A stretch of DNA of 64,000 bases, from contig OX336340.1 of NCBI GenBank assembly GCA_946902875.1, positions 25,807,566 through 25,871,565 on the forward strand, written 5' to 3'. The stretch comes from Nematopogon swammerdamellus (lineage: Eukaryota; Arthropoda; Insecta; Lepidoptera; Adelidae). A program made the translations under genes and the position numbers. Under the pieces are notes generated by a model, which saw nothing but the letters and a program-made list of their open reading frames with translations, made no database searches and was not told where the DNA came from. This document shows, in pieces, positions 1 to 9,654 of this stretch (position 1 is its first letter; each line of letters opens with the position of its first letter).

Positions 1-162
1 GCGGTGGTACCAATCCGGGTGGGTTAAACCCTACCACCTAGTAATATAAGAAGGGAGTCATATCCCTTATTCACCTTTACGACATACACGGGGAGAGATG
101 CAGTGGGTCTATTCTTTTAAAGTACCGGCCCCACACGGTATACGTACCGGCCCCATACGGTA
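1..162 (-). repeat. SINE-B copy, cut by window edge
   Basis: Reads on the minus strand as the head of a dispersed repeat seen again at 27817-28127 and 28622-28940: GGGGCCGGTACTTTAAAAGA, then TATGTCGTAAAGGTG..., then the shared body CTAGGTGGTAGGGTTTAACC. The head end (about 120-162) is partly duplicated. The rest of the body lies beyond the window edge. Confidence 0.8.
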
Positions 163-169
163 CGATAGA

Positions 170-478
170 TTGCCACCAACATTTGGTGCTCTTTTAGCGC
201 ATACAAAACGGGCATGTTTGCAAGCGGGATTCATCTGGGGTCAGAGCTTGATTGCAAACCCTGAATACCCTTATTTCGAGAATTGGGCATGGAGGAAAGA
301 AGATGGTGTTTGGACTCCATTATGGAGTAAAAAAAAAAGGAAACCTCGGGATCCGTAAAGGAGTTAACAAAGTGTTCAATGTCGTAGCTGCAGTACAGGT
401 CGATGTCAATGTAGGAAGTCAGGGCTTCCCTGTACTGGCCTTTATAAGTGCGGGGGAGATTCCTGTGACTTGAAATAA
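170..478 (+). pseudogene. Transposon ORF C-terminus with Cys-rich (CXC-like) tail, decayed
   Basis: One frame reads GALLAHTKRACLQAGFIWGQ, then PYFENWAWRKEDGVWTPLW, then after in-frame stops at 356-358 and 365-367 it continues in the same frame as QCRSCSTGRCQCRKSGLPC and YKCGGDSC, ending at 476-478. The order 'ALL-H-(x)-RA--QA--W' / 'GW---DG---P-W' / Cys-rich C-x-C tail is one I know from the C-termini of arthropod transposable-element polyproteins; the tail resembles a tesmin/TSO1-type CXC zinc-binding motif. Two stops and no start mark it as a relic. The element class is not settled from this piece alone. Confidence 0.5.
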
Positions 479-1399
479 ATATATTTTTTACTGGATTTAA
501 CTGAATTTTAATAAGTTGCTTGAATCCTTATATTTACACCAATAAATGTGAGCATATTTTGAAAACTATAGGTCCTATCAACATACATCCAAAGACAGTT
601 TTGTGGATAATCATAAAGAACAATTTATCCTTTGACGGTGTTCTCCTAGCTATAACCGCTTTCAATAAAATAAAAAAAACAGCGATTAATCAGGACAATA
701 TCAAAGTGATGAAAACTGTGGAGCATGCGCAATGCAAATCGGAGTGGAATTGCAATTGGAAACTGTGGAGCGTCGGTGCGGCGGGGCGGGGCGGGGCAGG
801 GCGGGGCGGCGGTGATAGTGAAACGCAATGGTGAGACGTGATCGAGCCGAGATAGCGACGTCCAGTTGACAGTTGAGACACGGCAGCGGCGGGACACAAA
901 AGCTATTTGTTTCGTAACGAGTTCGCTCGTTCTGCAGTTACAGGTGTTGGATCATCGCTCGGTCGTACCGCGCGCCCCGCCCCGCCCCGCCCCGCCACGC
1001 TCGCTGCTCTTTTATTGACTATGATCGTGATCTTACATTTCAATACAGTTAAGAAAATAAGTTCAACCACAAAAAATATAAAGGACTTTATTTAAAACAA
1101 TATACTTAGGTCTATTATATCTCACATAAAAAGCCTACGACAAATTTCTATAGTTTTAAATAAATAATTGTTACCACAATTCAAAATATGTTCCGTAATT
1201 TATGTACACAAATTATCTAATATCTTAAATAGGAATTGGAGAATGTATCTAATATATTAGCTCACGCCAACTAATATAGTTAGGTGTGTACAGTGAGCAC
1301 GTCACATGACGTGACGTGTTCACGAATCGAAGACAAAACGTCTATTGACATTTCACTTGGTAGCGTGGATATTCACTAAGATTGGCAGCTAGATACTGA
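479..1399. other. Intergenic, 3' flank of the large gene
   Basis: AT-rich sequence interrupted by GC-box-like runs of GGGGC at about 776-812 and of CCCCG at about 970-998. ATGCAAAT, an octamer-like word, lies at about 731. The last 300 bases are the probable 3' UTR of the minus-strand gene. No convincing exon is seen. Confidence 0.5.
1087..1092 (-). terminator. Candidate poly(A) signal of the large gene
   Basis: TTTATT on the plus strand is AATAAA on the minus strand, about 310 bases past the stop codon at 1400-1402. A second AATAAA on the same strand lies near 1011-1016. Cleavage position cannot be read from sequence. Confidence 0.45.
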
Positions 1400-4300
1400 T
1401 CAAGAATCTACGTAGTAGTACATGCGCTTACTAGGGTCTAGAATAAACTTGGGCGTGGTGGTGAGAACAGTGGCCGCCTGGGCCAGCGTGTTGAGCAGCG
1501 CCGCCGACCGCCGCCGCGCCGGCTTCTCCGCGCGCTCGCCCGCCGCCGCCGCCGCCTTGAGGTTGCCGCCGTGGAGCGCGCGCGGCGGAGAACCCTCCGC
1601 GGGCCGCTCGTCGAGCTTTTCCACGATCTTCTCGCTGCGGTAGTTACCTCCGTGCCGCGGGCCTTTCTTCGCCTGGATGTCCGCCTTGAATACTTCCACG
1701 TCGGAGTGCAGCCCGCTCCGCTCGGAGCCCCCTTCGTCCTCGGCGAGCCGATTCACGTCCTCGGCGAGACTCTTGTCCCGATACGTGCGGAGAGGCTCGA
1801 GCCGAGCGGGTGGTGCGCGGCTCGCGGCCTTCTCCTCGACCGGCCGCCGGTACTGGCCGGTGCGCGCCGGCGGCGGCGCCTCGGGCTCAGACGGTCGATT
1901 ATTCGTTTGTATTCTCTTCCTAACTACCGGAAGAATAATCTCGGTCGTGCGTTCGGGCTCGGCGCGCGCTTCCATGTGCGTGCGCTGGGTGTGCGGGCGG
2001 CGGTGTTCTCTCGTCTGCTCGCCGCTCTCCCGCCCGCTACCGCTCGCGTTCTTGTTTCCGCCGTCATCTTCTTCTTCTTCATCTTCGTCGTCATCTTCTT
2101 CTTCATCTTCATCATCCTCCTCCTCCTCTTCGGAATCCCTGTTAGCGACTCGTTCAGAGTTTGTGTTCCTTCTGTCATTTTGAACCAAGTCGTCAGCCTC
2201 ACCCCCATTTTCTTTCGAACTCGGCTCGTCGTAATCCTCTATGAATTCTTTCAAGTTCTCTCGACCGCCGATCATTGCGTCGATCTGATCCTTCTGCATG
2301 TCCTCCGCTTCGTCTCCGCCGTAGCTCTTCGAATCTGTTACAGTGGTTGTTTTTTGGGTCTTTACGGTCTTCTCCGAGATTTTGGGATTGTTGTTCGGTT
2401 TAAGATTATTTTTTTTACTTTTTGTGGGAACGGTTTCTTTGGAAATATTCTCCTGTGTATGATTAGATTCGTTTTCAGTGATTGGCTTGTGAAGCCTTCT
2501 CACAATTTTAATATTCGGTTTGAGTGTTGTCGTAGTGACCACTTCTTCTTCCTCGGCGTAGTCGTAGTCATGTACTGGCGCGGGCTTCGGGGCAGGTGTC
2601 GTTGTGGTTCGAATTTTTATTTTTCTTCTTATTTTAAAAGGTTTTCTGGTGGTGCTAGTGGTAAGTGATTCGTCTTCATATTCGTCGTACTCTGCTTTGT
2701 CTTCACTATCCTCTACTTCGGGCTTACTTGTAGACCTTGATCGAGTTTTTGGTGGTGCTTTTGTTGTTAGGGTTTCAGGTAAAATTTCAGATGAGGATGC
2801 TTCCAAATGAATAGAATCTTTATCGTTAAGCGAAGTACTATATCGTCTTCTTATCGGTTTATTAATATTATCTAAAGTAATTGTTGTCGGTGGTCTAGTT
2901 TTTGATAAATACGCCGAAACATCAAAATATGGAGTAGGACTTTGTGTGATCGCTTCTATTTCCTCAGTAGACACGTTTTCTTCTGAAACTTGTTTACCGA
3001 TGTTTTCGTGGGATTCCTCTTCAGATTTATCATTTGATTGATCATTTGGGTTTGTTCTCGACTTATATTCTTCTAGCGATAAAGATCTAACATTAGTTAT
3101 GGGTGTGTACTTCGACTTGTGGTTTGTTCGAGTTAATTCATACCTCGGTTCACCTCTGCGACCGTCAAAGCTTACGTCCACAAAATCTTTAACTTCATCT
3201 GCTTGTTTGCGATTAGCTCGATCTTCTTTATGAATATTTTTATAATTTCTGTCTTTCACATTCCTTTTCACAGGCTGTACCTTTGAATGTGTTTTAATTT
3301 CATCTTTCGGGCGAATCGCGTGATCGACTACCTTGCTAGCTTGTAGTTGTTTGATGAGTGGACTCACGTTGCCTGAAGTAGTAGTCTTTTTAGAATCGTG
3401 CTCTTGATGTTCTCTAATCACTTTGTACGGTTCATAAACAAACTGACCGGATCGTTTCACTCTGAGAGAAGGAGAGCGTATTGTAATGTCTTCCTTTTTC
3501 AAATAGACATCGAAGGTTTTATTTTGTTCATTTTCAAGCTTGTCTTTATTCTTTGGTCCAGCAAGTAAAAGCGGAATAATTTTCTCTTTATTTTTATCTT
3601 GATTTGAATTTTGATTCAAAATGCCGCGAATATTTTGAATAATATCAGAGTAAACGTCTGATTGCTGAATGATTGGAGATTCAGGGAGTATTTCTTTAAA
3701 CATTACGGATTCCGTCTCAGATTCCAATTGACTATCATTATATTCTGATGAGTGTGTTGGCTTATTATCTACTGAGTTATCGCTGGGATTTGAGTAAATT
3801 ATGTTTTCATTTAGTATTATCTCATTTAATTCAGACGGTTCTAAAACTAATTCTTCTTTTGGTTTTGAGATTTTATATACGTCCGATTTTATTTCGGTTA
3901 AGGGTTCAGGGTCACCAATAGTTTCTTCTACAAAGAATGGGCTATCAAGTGGATTATCACCGAAATATTTTTCTTTAAAACAGTCTATTTTGTCCCCCAA
4001 ACCTCGAAGTCGTGGTGATTTTTTTATAGTTGAAAAGTCAGCTTGTCGCTTTCGTCTTATTGGATTTTCGATGTTCCTTTCTTCGTTAAATACAGTATCT
4101 TCCTTTGATTCCGCATCATCGCCATCGGAAGCGTCGTCTTGCATGGGATTATTTAAATGTTCAGGCACAGGGTCAATTTCTGGTTCGACATCTGGACACT
4201 CAAATACAGAACGGGAATCATAAAATTCAGTTCCACCTTTTGTTTTTTTGGGAATATGCCTTAAATTTTCAGCATACTTGAGAGGAGAATTTTTATTTAT

Positions 4301-6265
4301 ATTATTTTGGAAGTAGTACGGATATTTAATTTTCAATTTGTTAACAACTGGTGCTATTTTATGTTTCGAGATAGCAATAATTTCACTTTCGCTTAAGAAA
4401 GTATTGTCTAGGTTCAGTTTAGGCACTTCAAAATTAACATTACGTTTCTTCCTGGATGGCTTAAACGTGCTTGAAAGATTTTTTTTACTACCATGACGCT
4501 TAATAGTTGCTACATTCTCGATATCCTTATTAGAAGCTGCCATGTGCTCAGTCTCTGTTTTAATTGAGGTGCCGTCATTTTCATCACTAATTGTGGTTTT
4601 TTCTGAGTCCTTTGTAAGAGATAAAAGTGTTTTCGGAATTTGTATTTTTTCCACGTCCTTTGAGTTAAATTTTTCTGAGCCTGCCCCGTGAAGGTCGTAT
4701 TCATCTTCATCATTTTCATTGTCATTGGCCGTCGATATTTCAGAGTCATTTTGTTCTTCGATTTGGCCATCCTCGTTTTCATATTTTTCTTTATGTGAGT
4801 AGGAGTTACCGGCCGCAACACCATCTCCTTCTTCAAAATCGTGAGCCACAAATGGAATTTTGTACCTCCCGCCACTATTTTCTTTTTCTTTAAGGTATCC
4901 ACCGTGACCTTCATGATTTGACGCATGTTTCTGCTGGCCCTCGTGATCGTAGGCTTTGTCCTCGTAGCCTTCTTCCGAGTAAATAGTTTGAGCTTTCGTG
5001 CTTTTTACTGCTTCGCGTAATCTTGGAGCGTTTAATATTTCTTCCGGTGTTTCGGCCTCCTCTAAAGCCGCTTCTTTCGGTAAATGTTTGATAGATTCAG
5101 TTTTTCTAACTTGAGCGTACATTTTAATAGGAACGAAATCATCTTCTTCAGAGTTATTTTGAGGTTCTTTTTCGTAGTTTCCCATTTTAACGAGGTCGGA
5201 GGACTCGTCCTCACCGTAGGACGGAGCGCCGTAAGCATGTGTATACTTGTTCAGTGCAGAGTCCACGTCGTGCTGATAATCATCAAAATGTTTCTTTCCA
5301 TTTTCGTATATATCGTAACCATCCGGAGGCTCAGCGAAGTGTTGTTTGTGCCGCGGGCCTGACTGAGGATATTCATTCCTCTCATCCCCGTACTTATGTT
5401 CTTGCTGGTGCCTCAATCTCTTCAAGTGGTTTCGAAGCGGTTGATAATGGACAGGTTTAATTTTGATGTAATTTTGATTAAGGGGATACTTCAGTTTCCG
5501 ATTGAGGTAGTCGTGCGGCAGGTGCTGCTTAGGGGGCGGAGTGTAGTAGTGGGGGCGCTTCTCCGGTCGGTAGCGTTCGAAGACGCTCGGCTTGTAGGAC
5601 TCTCCGAACAGCTCATCGTCCGTCTGTTCGGGCGTCTTCGCGTAGTCATTCTTGTCAATGTTTGCCTTTCCTGCCTCCTTTTCGTACTTTTGCAGGCGCT
5701 TTTTATTTTCTTCCACGTCATGCCTCACGGTTTCGAGGTGCGGGTCTGTGTAGTGAATCTTCAGATTCGGTTCCTCCGCCTTGTACGGATGGAACACCTC
5801 GTAGTTGCTCGAGCTCGGTCCCAGGTACCGAGAGAGGCCATCATGAGAGTTGAGGAAGGTCTGGAAGGAGTCGAAGAAGGGTCGATCGCCGGCGACGATA
5901 TCGCGATGACCCAGGTCGGGCGGTGCGCGGTGCGTGTGCGGCCGCACCGGCGTCGCGCGGAACTGTTGGCTCGGAGACGGCACGCCGTGGTAGGTCGCGA
6001 CGTCCACGGCGAACTGGGGCTTATTCGAGGGATACTCGAAGTACTCGACCGGAATTGGCTTCTCGCTCGACGAAAGAGGGCGCTCGTCCTCGAGCGACTT
6101 CAATCTTTCTCTTCTCGGCGGCTCCGGAGTCCACTCCCGAAAGAGTGGCGACGCATGGGAGCCCGAGTCGGCGAGGTGGTCCCACGACACGGGCACCTGA
6201 ATGGCGGTGCAGCAGCCGCACCACACCAGCACTGTCACCAGGTTCGAAACACTCGCGGCTCGCAT
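1400..6265 (-). CDS. Large secreted acidic low-complexity proprotein (1621 aa), family not recognised
   Basis: An uninterrupted 1621-codon frame whose first 22 residues form a clear signal peptide (MRAASVSNLVTVLVWCGCCT, cut probably near AIQ). The rest is hydrophilic and mostly disordered: Tyr/Pro/His-rich (residues 70-330), Glu/Asp/Lys-rich (330-600), Thr-rich mucin-like stretches (about 1165-1260) with two related 'acidic-TTTT-KP-KI-RR' blocks, an almost pure Glu/Asp run at 1379-1401, and a basic Ala/Arg-rich end. Only five cysteines occur: three in the signal peptide and C690 and C762. Three furin-type sites stand at 605-608 (RKKR), 737-740 (RRKR, followed by QADF) and 935-938 (RVKR, followed by SGQF), so it is probably cut into several chains after secretion. 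The start is the first Met, 68 nt below a TATA/Inr promoter, and no intron is needed. The coding ends are GC-rich and the middle AT-rich. A role in extracellular matrix or cuticle would be inference only. Confidence 0.88.
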   Translation of the reverse strand: MRAASVSNLVTVLVWCGCCTAIQVPVSWDHLADSGSHASPLFREWTPEPPRRERLKSLEDERPLSSSEKPIPVEYFEYPSNKPQFAVDVATYHGVPSPSQQFRATPVRPHTHRAPPDLGHRDIVAGDRPFFDSFQTFLNSHDGLSRYLGPSSSNYEVFHPYKAEEPNLKIHYTDPHLETVRHDVEENKKRLQKYEKEAGKANIDKNDYAKTPEQTDDELFGESYKPSVFERYRPEKRPHYYTPPPKQHLPHDYLNRKLKYPLNQNYIKIKPVHYQPLRNHLKRLRHQQEHKYGDERNEYPQSGPRHKQHFAEPPDGYDIYENGKKHFDDYQHDVDSALNKYTHAYGAPSYGEDESSDLVKMGNYEKEPQNNSEEDDFVPIKMYAQVRKTESIKHLPKEAALEEAETPEEILNAPRLREAVKSTKAQTIYSEEGYEDKAYDHEGQQKHASNHEGHGGYLKEKENSGGRYKIPFVAHDFEEGDGVAAGNSYSHKEKYENEDGQIEEQNDSEISTANDNENDEDEYDLHGAGSEKFNSKDVEKIQIPKTLLSLTKDSEKTTISDENDGTSIKTETEHMAASNKDIENVATIKRHGSKKNLSSTFKPSRKKRNVNFEVPKLNLDNTFLSESEIIAISKHKIAPVVNKLKIKYPYYFQNNINKNSPLKYAENLRHIPKKTKGGTEFYDSRSVFECPDVEPEIDPVPEHLNNPMQDDASDGDDAESKEDTVFNEERNIENPIRRKRQADFSTIKKSPRLRGLGDKIDCFKEKYFGDNPLDSPFFVEETIGDPEPLTEIKSDVYKISKPKEELVLEPSELNEIILNENIIYSNPSDNSVDNKPTHSSEYNDSQLESETESVMFKEILPESPIIQQSDVYSDIIQNIRGILNQNSNQDKNKEKIIPLLLAGPKNKDKLENEQNKTFDVYLKKEDITIRSPSLRVKRSGQFVYEPYKVIREHQEHDSKKTTTSGNVSPLIKQLQASKVVDHAIRPKDEIKTHSKVQPVKRNVKDRNYKNIHKEDRANRKQADEVKDFVDVSFDGRRGEPRYELTRTNHKSKYTPITNVRSLSLEEYKSRTNPNDQSNDKSEEESHENIGKQVSEENVSTEEIEAITQSPTPYFDVSAYLSKTRPPTTITLDNINKPIRRRYSTSLNDKDSIHLEASSSEILPETLTTKAPPKTRSRSTSKPEVEDSEDKAEYDEYEDESLTTSTTRKPFKIRRKIKIRTTTTPAPKPAPVHDYDYAEEEEVVTTTTLKPNIKIVRRLHKPITENESNHTQENISKETVPTKSKKNNLKPNNNPKISEKTVKTQKTTTVTDSKSYGGDEAEDMQKDQIDAMIGGRENLKEFIEDYDEPSSKENGGEADDLVQNDRRNTNSERVANRDSEEEEEDDEDEEEDDDEDEEEEDDGGNKNASGSGRESGEQTREHRRPHTQRTHMEARAEPERTTEIILPVVRKRIQTNNRPSEPEAPPPARTGQYRRPVEEKAASRAPPARLEPLRTYRDKSLAEDVNRLAEDEGGSERSGLHSDVEVFKADIQAKKGPRHGGNYRSEKIVEKLDERPAEGSPPRALHGGNLKAAAAAGERAEKPARRRSAALLNTLAQAATVLTTTPKFILDPSKRMYYYVDS

Positions 6266-6300
6266 CTTGCGTCACATAGTTCGCCAGCTCTAAGTGTGTC

Positions 6301-6365
6301 CGTCCGGGCGTGACGGCCGCGTCCCGAGTGACTGAACTGCTTTCGGCAGCGACCGATAGTTTATA
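6301..6365 (-). promoter_or_regulatory. Core promoter: TATA box, initiator, DPE-like motif
   Basis: On the minus strand TATAAA occupies 6365-6360. The arthropod initiator TCAGT has its A at 6333, placing the TATA at -32. GGACG (6305-6301), fitting the downstream element RGWYV, sits at +29 to +33, one base off the canonical register. The predicted 5' UTR is 68 nt and the ATG is at 6265-6263. Confidence 0.65.
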
Positions 6366-6712
6366 TCGACTCTGGCGGCACGCAGCGGGCGCGGCGCGAC
6401 GCTGGCGGCGCGGCGCGACGCGGGGGACGCGGTCCGGTCGCCGCACTCCAGTTACTTACGGTCACTCCGAGAGATGGAAAATAAAATGCAATCATTCACT
6501 AATGCTGCGTCACGTTCTTGCCTCATAGTAATTAAATAATTTTCAATAGATTTGTTGGACATTACCTTAAATAATTTCCAACGGTCGCTAAAATCGAATG
6601 AGTTCCGCCCACGAACAAACTTGTGAAACTAACACTCGGCCCGCGCCCCGCACTGCGCGCCCGCTTCAGCCTCACCTCGCGGCTGCTGAGAACACGTTAC
6701 TACGAGATAACT
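6366..6712. other. Upstream flank of the large gene
   Basis: A GC-rich stretch with GGCGC-type repeats (about 6370-6440), then mixed sequence. A GTAAGT-like word at about 6455 on the minus strand was not supported by any exon. Nothing else is seen. Confidence 0.4.
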
Positions 6713-7048
6713 ATTTTTTATAGAAACTAACACGGTTGAATACATCCGTGATGTCAGCCCTTCCTTGGTGAACTAGGTGCCATGTCAGTGCTTCCCTTCG
6801 GTCGTGCCGGCTACACTGAACTGGACGGAAAACACGAACTATTTACATACCTTTCATTTAATGCGGTGCTACCGACATGGGCGGGATAGACCCTTCCACC
6901 TAGTAAGGTAAGAAGGGAAGGGTCCTACAGTTTACGTGGAATCCGAACCATGGTCAGCTTTCAACGGTCGAACGGTCACTCATCCGTTCACTGACCGCGC
7001 CCAGGTGTGCTTATGATCCGACCGACCGACCGAGCTACCGAGGCTGAC
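6713..7048 (-). repeat. SINE-A (tRNA/5S chimera), near full length
   Basis: Minus-strand order: GTCAGCCTCGGTAGCTCGGT head (A box), a 5S-like middle (GCGCGGTCAGTGAACGGATG, diverged), B box GGTTCGGATTCC, the shared body CTAGGTGGAAGGGTCTATCC, and a 3' end at TATAAAAAATA. Head diverged more than in the 37136 copy. Confidence 0.85.
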
Positions 7049-7131
7049 AAATGACTGAGATGCACTACTTTACTCCAAAGGCGACCAAGAGGTAAGGACA
7101 AGATGCCGTGCTAAATAAAGGGAGACAGGAT

Positions 7132-7277
7132 AGCCACCTCTCACCTTGGTACGGTCCTTTCACCGAGTCATGCAGCAGGTGGATCTCCCTACCTTACTTG
7201 CTGCTTGATAGTTATCTTGTCCGAATACTTTGCTAAACGCGGTGGTCGCTGTTGTGCTGTAATTAACAAGAGTTAAT
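7132..7277 (+). repeat. Dispersed repeat R, copy 1
   Basis: About 145 bases beginning AGCCACCTCTCACCTTGG and including CACCGAGTCATGCAGCA and TTATCTTGTCCGA. It recurs in the same orientation at 50511-50656 with roughly 85% identity by eye. No coding frame and no terminal repeats are visible; family unknown. Confidence 0.75.
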
Positions 7278-7854
7278 TCTGCTAAATTATCTCAAAATCA
7301 AACATTAAATAAACTATAATTTTATTTATATTTATTGGTAACTAAATAGTGCATGTATGGCGTGCACTATATCATTCAGAGAGCTTTCGAGAAAATCGTC
7401 ATCAGTCGGTTTAATTTCAACTGTGTTGTACAATATATTGCAATGACTGCTTTTGAAAGCTTCGTAAGATTATATCTGAACAAAAGTTCGCGAATGAACT
7501 CCGTGTCGGCCATCCGGTCCGGTCCGGTCCGGTCCGATACGGTCCGGAAGTGAACTGTGGATTGTGTCGCCATATGTTACAGACATTTCTTCGCTGTATG
7601 ATTAAATGTTATGTCATCCGCCTCCGCTTGGCGAGCGAGACTCGCCGCCCGCGCCGCGCCGCGCCCGCGCCGCTCGCCTCCGCTGCCGCTGTAAACGGAA
7701 AATCTGTAGCAATGTCTATTTACTGGTTGCCCGCATTGCGTAAACCGCAGTTAGTGCGGTCATTTGTTTATGCGAAGTTACCGGGTTGTAAGGTTTCATT
7801 TCATAGTTATCGCAAACGGGTCGCACGAAATATACTCAGCTCATATGGGTTTTG
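7278..7854. other. Intergenic
   Basis: AT-rich, with a short GGTCC pentamer run at about 7515-7535 and a small GC-rich patch at 7640-7690. No gene recognised. Confidence 0.4.
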
Positions 7855-8340
7855 ACATTGAAAATGTCTTTTGGTTCGTTTCAGTAAAGGCCCCGATTTC
7901 ACGAAAAAGTGCGATCCCCGTATATCTCGGAGAGTTGTGAAGATATGATATTCAAGAAAGGCTCAAAAGACGCGTATTCATGAGAGCTGTAAGGTGAAAA
8001 AATAATTATTCGAGAAAGTAAAAAACGAAAAAAGTTATGGTCGAAAACGTGAAAAAATTTTTTTTCCGAATTTTTAAATTTGGCGCTCGATATTTTGGAA
8101 CCAAAGAATGATATAAAAAATTTGAGAAAAGCTCCTCTGGACAGTTTAGTCAGCTACAATTTGAGCTTAAAACAAAGACGATCTGGTTAAGGGTTTGCCC
8201 TGTAGCTCAACCTTTCTGAAAAAAGAAATTCACAGATTTCGTGCCTCACACGACTATCGAGCACATTGCAAATGAATCTACGGAATTCGAAAAAATATTG
8301 TCGCTGAGTGACACGAAAAAGTCGGGATAAGGAAAAGGTT

Positions 8341-8690
8341 AGTTCGGGTCTGATGATGGAGCCGGAAGGAAGCCATAGGAACTCCTAAACTACACATGAT
8401 AAGCCCATCGTGTTTGGGCTCGTTGGATTTGTCTTCGCAAGTACTCTTGTCATATATGATGTCCAGGGTCCTGATGATGGAGCCGGAATGAAGCCATAGG
8501 AACTCCTAAACCACACATGATAAATCGACCGTGTTTGGGCTCGTTGGATTTGTCTTCGCAAGTACTCTAGTCATATGTTATTTCCAGGGTCCTGATGATG
8601 GAGCCGGAAGGAAGCCATAGGAACTGCTAAACTACACATGATAAATCCACCATATTTGGGCTCGTTGGATATAGGAATATAGGAATATAC
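8341..8690 (+). repeat. 121-bp tandem units, left arm of element A
   Basis: Three units with TGATGATGGAGCCGGAA at 8351, 8472 and 8593 (spacing 121). Each carries CCATAGGAACTCCTAAAC and GGGCTCGTTGGATTTGTCTT. Inverted units lie at 11015-11230 and in elements B and C. Confidence 0.9.
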
Positions 8691-9104
8691 GTTAGGTTAG
8701 AAGATGCGTCGCATTGAAAATGAATTCAACAAAATAAAAAAAAATATATCGTTTATATATTTTTTATTATTTTTCACAAAAACACAGCAGCATAAAAAAT
8801 GTAAACTAAAATTTAGACAGAAAAAGAGATAAGCTTGACATTATGTCTAACTAAAGTAACAAATTAATAAATATCAAATATAAAAAAATAGGTAAAACAA
8901 TTTTTAAGTTAAACGGTTTTATAAAAAAAAATAGCTGTACAAAAAACTAGAAAAAAAAATCAGCTATACAAAAACTAGAAAATAATAAGGGCACAAACCT
9001 GGGCCTTCTTAAGATTTTACGTCTGGGTAAGAAATCGTGCAATACTAGCGTGCTGTCTTCTCATGTCGGATGCCAAAGGGCACTTTGTGTCGCTGCGTCA
9101 GCGG

Positions 9105-9240
9105 AATAAGTAGGTAATAAATTGAGACTTTTAACAGACTAATATAAAAACGTGGGGCGCATGTTATTTATTACGTATATTATACGCCCCACGTTTTTAT
9201 ATTAGTCTGTTAAAAGTCTCAATTTATTACCTACTTATTA
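9105..9240. repeat. Near-perfect palindrome at the centre of element A
   Basis: AAGTAGGTAATAAATTGAGA and its reverse complement bound arms of about 60 bases separated by roughly 15 bases (around 9165-9180). A weaker inverted match continues outward (8880-8970 with 9235-9315). Confidence 0.85.
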
Positions 9241-9654
9241 TTTTTTTTCTAGTTTTTTGTACAGCTATTTTTTTTATAAAACCGTTTAACTTAAAAAAAT
9301 TTTTACCTATTTTTTTATTTACTCGTTTATAGTTTGATTTTTTTTATAATTTTTTTTTTCTTTCATGTTGTTCCCACGTGTATTGGACCAATAACAGTCG
9401 ACCCCCCCAGAGGTTCATGCAGAGGGGCAAGGCTCTCATACAACAAGGTGTGCCCAGCCTTGAAGGTTGAAACGCTAACGAAGTATAATTTTTATCCACC
9501 CTAATGCCACACAGTCCTTGGCACGTTTCAAACGTTGACTTGGGTGGTGTATCGCTAACGACGTATCATTTTTAGCCACCCTAACACCACACAGTTCTCG
9601 GGACAATACAGAAACCTTAACTTGGGTGGATTCAAACAAATATCCTGATCATTA

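Noticed and set aside
1571..2668. Long plus-strand open frame (365 codons) opposite the large gene, and several shorter ones there
   Set aside because: Antisense to a well-supported gene; Phe/Leu/Ser runs mirror the Glu/Asp codons of the sense strand, and there is no independent motif or promoter.
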